64,000 nucleotides of DNA from UBA1161 sp002311745 (lineage in GTDB: Bacteria; Planctomycetota; Phycisphaerae; Tepidisphaerales; Tepidisphaeraceae): positions 1 through 64,000 of the forward strand of contig JBEKAB010000004.1 in NCBI GenBank assembly GCA_050018415.1, read 5' to 3'. Below are positions 59,589-64,000 of this stretch, one piece after another. Position numbers and translations under genes: made by a program. How positions within the stretch are numbered: the first letter of the stretch is position 1; each line of letters starts with the position of its first letter. Under the pieces are notes generated by a model. That model did no database searches, had not been told where the DNA came from, and saw only the letters and a list, made by a program, of their open reading frames with translations.

Positions 59589-61352
59589 TCAGAACAGCGC
59601 GCCGCCCACGTGCATCATGAAATGCTCGACGATGGGGCCCAGCGCCAGCGCCGGTAAGAACGTCAAAGCTCCAACGATCAGAACCGTGCTGACCAGGAGC
59701 ACAACAAACGTAGCGCCCGACACGGGGAAGCTGCCGGAACTGGCCGGAATCAGCTTCTTCTTGGCCAGATTGCCCGCCAACGCGATGATCGGCACGATCA
59801 TGATGAAACGACCGAGCAACGTGTCCATGCCGAGCGTCACGTTGTAGTGCGGATCGCCGCTGGTGGGGTTTCCCGTCAGCCCTGCAAAGGCGCTGCCGTT
59901 GTTCCCGCAGCACGAGCTGTATGCGTAGAGCATTTCGCTGAACCCGTGCGGGCCGCCGTTGTTCAATCCCGCCTGGCCCCAGGGCCGCACGGCCGCCCAC
60001 GCCGTAAAGCCCAGAATGCTGAAGGTCAAAATCAGCACCGCCAGGGATGCGGCCTTGACGTCGTACGACTCGATCTTTTTCCCGAGATATTCCGGCGTGC
60101 GGCCGACCATCAGCCCGGCGATGAAAATCGCGATCACGATGAAGACCAGCATCCCGTACAGCCCCGCGCCGACGCCGCCAAAGATGATCTCGCCCAGCTC
60201 GATGTTCAGCAGCGGCACCATCCCGCCCAGCGGCGTGAAGCTGTCGTGCATGCTGTTCACCGCGCCGCAGGAGGCATCCGTCGTGATCGTCGCAAACAGG
60301 GCCGAGTTCATGATGCCAAAGCGAACCTCTTTGCCTTCGTAGTTGCCGGCGTGCGCGACGCCCATGGCATCCATGTGCGGATTGCCCCGCGCTTCCGACC
60401 ACCAGCAGACCAGCATAAAACCGAGGAATACAACGGCCATGGAGGCCCACACCGCCCATCCGTGGCCCTGGTTCTTCACCATCCGGCCCAGGTAGTAGGT
60501 CAGGGCGCTGGGAATCGCGAAGATCGAAAGGATTTGAAGGAAGTTGCTCAGCGGCGTCGGATTCTCGTATGGGAACGCCGCATTGGCGTTGTAGTATCCG
60601 CCGCCGTTGGTCCCCAGCATCTTGATCGCGATCTGCGACGCCACCGGCCCCTGCACGATGGATTGCGTGCTGGCGCCTGCTGGCGACGCAGCGCTTTGAT
60701 CCACCACGGCAACGCTCGTCGTGGGGCGGAAGTTCTGGATCATCCCCTGCGATACCAGAATCGTCGCGTAAACGATGCAGATCGGAATCAGCAGGTAGAG
60801 ATGGATGCGGACCAGGTCCACCCAGAAATTGCCGAGGGTTCGGGCCTTGTCCCGCGCCAACCCGCGCACCAGGGCCGCGGCTATGGCGATGCCCACCGCC
60901 GCCGACCAGAAATTGTGCGAGGCCAGTCCGACCATCTGCGAGAAATACGACATCGTGTTTTCGCCGCTGTAGTTCTGCCAGTTGGTGTTGGTCGTGAAGC
61001 TGGCAGAGGTGTTGAACGACAGCGCCGGCGTCAACGGCGTCTTGTTCGACAACGCATCGACGTACGAGTGCCAGGGCAGATGGTTCTGAAGCCGAAGCAC
61101 ACCGTACGTGAAGAGCATGCTGATCATGCTGAAGATGAGCATCGCCACGGCGTACTGCTTCCAATCGTGCTCCTGGTGCGGATCGACGCCGAACATCCGG
61201 TACAGCAGCCGCTCGATGGGCCGCAGCGCCGGGTCCAAAAACGTCTTGCCGTTGACGTCCAGAACGCGGCACAGGTGGACGCCCAGCGGCTTGGTGATCG
61301 CCAGAAGCGCACCCACGTACAGCAGCAATTGAATCCAACCTGACGCGGTCAT
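59589..61352 (-). CDS. kdpA: KdpA, potassium channel-like subunit (first copy)
   Basis: 587 residues from ATG 61352, with AAAGG seven bases upstream (a GTG at 61367 is in frame but less likely). Filter motifs TNTNWQNYSGENTMSYFSQM, GTNGGGYYNANAAFPYEN, TDASCGAVNSMHDSFTP, CGNNGSAFAGL are complete, with about ten membrane segments. It is the copy in the standard kdpF-kdpA-kdpB-kdpC order. The whole set is translated from one message with the regulator genes. Confidence 0.97.
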   Translation of the reverse strand: MTASGWIQLLLYVGALLAITKPLGVHLCRVLDVNGKTFLDPALRPIERLLYRMFGVDPHQEHDWKQYAVAMLIFSMISMLFTYGVLRLQNHLPWHSYVDALSNKTPLTPALSFNTSASFTTNTNWQNYSGENTMSYFSQMVGLASHNFWSAAVGIAIAAALVRGLARDKARTLGNFWVDLVRIHLYLLIPICIVYATILVSQGMIQNFRPTTSVAVVDQSAASPAGASTQSIVQGPVASQIAIKMLGTNGGGYYNANAAFPYENPTPLSNFLQILSIFAIPSALTYYLGRMVKNQGHGWAVWASMAVVFLGFMLVCWWSEARGNPHMDAMGVAHAGNYEGKEVRFGIMNSALFATITTDASCGAVNSMHDSFTPLGGMVPLLNIELGEIIFGGVGAGLYGMLVFIVIAIFIAGLMVGRTPEYLGKKIESYDVKAASLAVLILTFSILGFTAWAAVRPWGQAGLNNGGPHGFSEMLYAYSSCCGNNGSAFAGLTGNPTSGDPHYNVTLGMDTLLGRFIMIVPIIALAGNLAKKKLIPASSGSFPVSGATFVVLLVSTVLIVGALTFLPALALGPIVEHFMMHVGGALF

Positions 61353-61370
61353 TGCTGAACCTTTCACAAG

Positions 61371-61454
61371 CTAGAACTTTTCCGGCCGGATCAGGGAAAC
61401 CAGCAGGTAACCCAGCAACAACACCGCCACAATGCCGACAACTATGTTTTCCAT
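61371..61454 (-). CDS. kdpF: KdpF small membrane subunit
   Basis: 27 residues: ATG 61454, ending at TAG 61371. It reads MENIVVGIVAVLLLGYLLVS followed by LIRPEKF, the exact pattern of KdpF: one helix, then a short basic end with RPE(R/K)F. Preceded by GGGAGG. Stabilises the Kdp complex. Stop-to-start distance to kdpA is 18 bases. Confidence 0.9.
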   Translation of the reverse strand: MENIVVGIVAVLLLGYLLVSLIRPEKF

Positions 61455-61459
61455 GGCAG

Positions 61460-61543
61460 TCACAGCCTCCCGCATGCGTAGGTGTAGGCGATGGCCACTG
61501 CGAAGAATCCGATCGTCACCGCAACGTACACAAGATCCAACAT
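61460..61543 (-). CDS. 27-residue single-helix membrane peptide of the kdp operon
   Basis: ATG 61543 (GAAAGGGA six bases upstream; ATG 61549 is also in frame), stop at 61460. It reads M-L-D-L-V-Y-V-A-V-T-I-G-F-F-A-V-A-I-A-Y then TYACGRL: one membrane helix, then a Cys-containing tail. Short peptides ending in a CxRL/CERL-like tail occur just before kdpF in several other phyla. The gene ends five bases before the kdpF start, so it is likely co-translated. Function unknown. Confidence 0.6.
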   Translation of the reverse strand: MLDLVYVAVTIGFFAVAIAYTYACGRL

Positions 61544-61571
61544 AAGCATCCCTTTCGCTTTATGATGAAAA

Positions 61572-62321
61572 TCAGTTGCTCGCCTCGGGCAGTTGGGCGA
61601 ACCATACATCCGGCGGCTCATCGCCCAGGACCACCGCCTGCGTGCTTCGCCCCAAGCTGCGCAGCTCGTTGAGCCGCAGCATGTTGGAGCGTGCCGGTTG
61701 GTAATGCTCATCCGCCGACAGCGCCTTGGAATAGCACTTGCGCGCCAGCCGCCAGCGGTGCTGCGCTTCGTACAGCACCCCCAGCAGATTGAAGTAATCC
61801 GCCGAGTGTCTCTCGCGCCGCTCGGCCACCTTCATCAGCATCGACTCGGCGTTGGCGAAGTCCGCCAGGCGCAGCGTGTGGCGGATGCGCTGCAGCGCCA
61901 TCTCGTATCCGCCCGGCGGGTCGGACAAAACCGGCGGATAGTCCAGCTCCGGCTCGTCCAGGACGCTGCGGATCGTCTGGCGAAGTTCCTGCGGCGTGAT
62001 CGGCTTTTCCAGAAAATCCAAGGCGCCCAGCCGCGTCGCCTTCACCGCCGCCGGAATCGATCCGTACGCCGTCAGGATGATCACCCGCGGACGCGTCGTC
62101 GCCGCCAGCGTTTTCATCTGCTCCAGCACCGCCATGCCGTCCAGCACCGGCATGTTCAAATCCAGCACCATCAGGTCCGGCTTGTCGCGCTGGATCGCCT
62201 CCAGCGCCTCGCGCCCGTTGGACGCCTCGGTGACCAGATAGCCGTCGGACTCCAGCGCCGCCCGCAGCACGATGCGGATGGTGCTTTCGTCATCCGTTAT
62301 GAGAATAGACGCCGGCTTCAT
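61572..62321 (-). CDS. response regulator with receiver and TPR-like output
   Basis: 249 residues from ATG 62321. Receiver domain 1-120: acidic pair D10-D11, phospho-Asp54 in LMVLDLNMP, Thr in IILTAYG, Lys106 in DFLEKPITP. The receiver is of the NtrC/FixJ-like type rather than OmpR type. Residues about 130-230 are helical with TPR-like units (ANAESMLMKVAERRERHSAD, then RLARKCYSKALSADEHYQPA); no winged helix or other DNA-binding domain is present. It must therefore act by protein-protein contact. Starts inside the last 32 bases of the histidine kinase gene. Not a normal KdpE. Confidence 0.9.
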   Translation of the reverse strand: MKPASILITDDESTIRIVLRAALESDGYLVTEASNGREALEAIQRDKPDLMVLDLNMPVLDGMAVLEQMKTLAATTRPRVIILTAYGSIPAAVKATRLGALDFLEKPITPQELRQTIRSVLDEPELDYPPVLSDPPGGYEMALQRIRHTLRLADFANAESMLMKVAERRERHSADYFNLLGVLYEAQHRWRLARKCYSKALSADEHYQPARSNMLRLNELRSLGRSTQAVVLGDEPPDVWFAQLPEASN

Positions 62322-64000
62322 GGCCGCTCTCCAATGCTGTCGCGGGCTGTTGATCCGCCCGCTGCAGCGTGAACGTGAATCGGCTTCCCTGCCCCTCGTG
62401 GCTTTGGACCGCGATCTGCCCGCCGTGGGCCTCTACGATCTCCTTGGCGATGGCCAACCCCAGCCCGGCGCCGGGCGGAAGATTGGCGCGCGGCACGCGG
62501 AAAAAGCGGTCAAACACCCGCGGCAAATACTCCGCCGCGATGCCGATGCCCGTGTCTTGGACGCTGACGCTCACGGTTTGATCCTGCGCCTCGGCCGAGA
62601 TGCGCACACGCCCGCCGGGATTGGTGAACTTCAGCGCGTTGCTCAGCAAATTCGAGAACACGTGGTCAATCCGCGCCGGATCCACCGACACCGCCGGCAG
62701 GTCCGCCGGCAGGTCGATGTCCACCGAGATGCCCCGGTCGTGAAACGCCGTCTCCACCGCCGCCACCGCCTCCGACACCAGCCGCTCCAACGGCTCGGGC
62801 CGAAAATCCAGCTTCACCTTCCCCGACTCCAGCCGACCCATGTCCAGCAGATCCTCGATGATCTTCTCCAAGCGATTGCTGTCGTCCCGCGCCGCGATCA
62901 GCAGTTCCGTCTGCTTCGCCGTCAGCGATCCAATCCGCTCCTCCAAGAGCAGATGCACCGCCATGCGGATCGACGTCAGCGGCGTTTTCAGCTCGTGCGA
63001 CACGACCGACAGCAATCCGCTTTTCATCTCGTCCAGCCGGCGCAGGTTGGTCACGTCCCCCAGAACCAGGGTCACGCCCAGCAGGCGGCGGTCGGCGTCG
63101 AGGATCGGAATCGCCTGCGGCAGGAAATACCGCAACTGCCCGCCACGGTCGAACACCTCCATCGCCGCGTCGTACCCGCGCGGCTGCGACGGCCGCTGAC
63201 TGGCCACCACCTCGCGGTAAATCCCCACAAGCTGCGGCTGGCGGGTCTCCGATATCGCCACCTCCGGCGTCAGCCGGAACAGCCGCTGCGCCGTCTCGTT
63301 GGACAACTCGATCACGCCCTCCGGATTCACGATGGCGATGGCATCCGGCAGACTGTCCACCGCCAGTTGCGTCGTCCGCTGCGTCCGCGCCAGCTTGGCC
63401 CGGTCCGTGCGACGAAACTCGCGCAGCTTGGCCGCCATCGAGTTGAACGCCTCGGCAAGCTGATGAATCTCATCCCGCGACTTCACCTGAACCACCAGGT
63501 CCAGATTCCCCTGCTCGATCTGGCCAATGGAGTTGATGACGGTGAGCAGCGGCTTGAGAAGCGAACGGCTGATCAGCAGCGTGAACGGCAGAGCCAGCAC
63601 CACGCCCGCCACCGCCAGGATCACCATCAGCCGCGTCGCATCATCCGCCATCTTCTTGGCCCGGCCGTTGATCGGCCTCATGTTGTCCAGATTCAACTTG
63701 ATGACCGCCTGGGCCTGCTCCTTGAGCTGCGGCGACAATTGCACCAGCGCCGAGTACGCCCGGCTTCTGGCCGCTCCCACCGTCCGCTCATCCAACAGCT
63801 TCACAATCGCATCGCGATAGTAGTCGCCCGTCACCCTTTGGCCCGAAAGATCCAACCCGCTCCAAAGCCGCGTGACGTTCCCCGCAATCACGTTTTCGCC
63901 CTCGAGCGTGATATTGCCGTCTTCCGCCTTGCAATTGGCGTCGAATTGTTCCAACGGTTGCCCCGCGGCTTGCGCGGCCGCGCTCAGTTCATCATGCGTC
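62290..64000 (-). CDS. sensor histidine kinase (5' end outside window)
   Basis: Open on the minus strand to the window edge (at least 570 residues). Visible parts: a periplasmic-like helical region, a membrane helix (LMVILAVAGVVLALPFTLLI), HAMP domain (SRSLLKPLLTVINSIGQIE), PAS-like domain with DAIAIVNPEGVIELSNETAQ, HisKA with phospho-His in SVVSHELKTPLTSIR, and a HATPase with N box NLLSNALKFT and G boxes DTGIGI and GLGLAIAKEI. By context it is the kinase for the receiver-TPR protein and for control of kdp, though it carries no KdpD domain. TTG 63952-63954 is not the true start as the frame stays open upstream. Confidence 0.92.
   Translation of the reverse strand, partial: THDELSAAAQAAGQPLEQFDANCKAEDGNITLEGENVIAGNVTRLWSGLDLSGQRVTGDYYRDAIVKLLDERTVGAARSRAYSALVQLSPQLKEQAQAVIKLNLDNMRPINGRAKKMADDATRLMVILAVAGVVLALPFTLLISRSLLKPLLTVINSIGQIEQGNLDLVVQVKSRDEIHQLAEAFNSMAAKLREFRRTDRAKLARTQRTTQLAVDSLPDAIAIVNPEGVIELSNETAQRLFRLTPEVAISETRQPQLVGIYREVVASQRPSQPRGYDAAMEVFDRGGQLRYFLPQAIPILDADRRLLGVTLVLGDVTNLRRLDEMKSGLLSVVSHELKTPLTSIRMAVHLLLEERIGSLTAKQTELLIAARDDSNRLEKIIEDLLDMGRLESGKVKLDFRPEPLERLVSEAVAAVETAFHDRGISVDIDLPADLPAVSVDPARIDHVFSNLLSNALKFTNPGGRVRISAEAQDQTVSVSVQDTGIGIAAEYLPRVFDRFFRVPRANLPPGAGLGLAIAKEIVEAHGGQIAVQSHEGQGSRFTFTLQRADQQPATALESGHEAGVYSHNG

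Noticed and set aside
59847..61343. A 498-codon plus-strand open frame
   Set aside because: Antisense shadow of kdpA with the same biased composition.
54693..61352. Second kdpA as an assembly duplication
   Set aside because: The two copies differ across their whole length at protein level, so they are not an artefact of repeated sequence.
1..64000. tRNA, rRNA and riboswitch genes
   Set aside because: Scanned by eye for tRNA T-loops with matching CCA-side stems and for rRNA cores; nothing convincing was found, though a covariance search would be decisive.

Overview
The window looks like chromosomal DNA from a planctomycete, most likely of the Phycisphaerae type. The signs are a giant surface protein whose N-terminus carries the LEPR-XLL motif (IEPRVLLSS), a planctomycete-style prepilin protein ending in a DGH-type segment, many TPR proteins, high-GC coding sequence and a very large exopolysaccharide gene load. 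No rRNA, tRNA or CRISPR array was recognised.

Layout. 1-3106: 5' part of a large Calx-beta surface protein (minus strand, runs off the left edge). 3604-6195: small membrane protein, prepilin-type protein, secreted S1/P1 nuclease. 6322-9327 (minus): panC, an MNT/HEPN toxin-antitoxin pair, panD and lgt. 9441-18824: first polysaccharide cluster, with glycosyltransferases, MscL, an ABC-2 permease and Wzt-like ATPase, a nucleotide-sugar dehydrogenase and a polysaccharide deacetylase. 19110-25599 (minus): PilT-like ATPase, TPR protein, zinc-ribbon/degenerate signal-peptidase protein, DUF2997, DUF1257-like, Ycf46-like AAA+, a small protein and a radical SAM enzyme, probably one expression unit. 25600-30096: accessory stretch with broken phage/transposon genes (DUF5131 fragment, dispersed transposase-like relics), an isolated YqaJ nuclease, a membrane protein and a small metal-site lipoprotein-like protein.

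30097-48505: second, larger polysaccharide export cluster. It contains GDP-mannose dehydratase, several one- and two-domain glycosyltransferases, a methyltransferase with nine 28-residue coiled-coil repeats, an ABC-2 permease, an ABC ATPase fused to both a Wzt-type substrate domain and a sulfotransferase, a GT2-methyltransferase fusion, two near-identical GT-C paralogues in tandem and a zinc alcohol dehydrogenase. Together these suggest an ABC-exported, methylated and/or sulfated surface glycan. 48506-50506: lower-GC island with unrecognised genes. 50507-52911: methyltransferase and TPR/OGT-like protein.

52950-64000 (minus): unusual Kdp potassium locus in the order histidine kinase, receiver-TPR response regulator, two tiny membrane peptides (one is KdpF), kdpA, kdpB, kdpC, a second diverged kdpA, and a KdpD sensory module fused to a PTS EIIA domain instead of a kinase. 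The most novel parts are this Kdp architecture, the transporter-sulfotransferase and coiled-coil methyltransferase pair, and the radical SAM/Ycf46/DUF1257/DUF2997 group.
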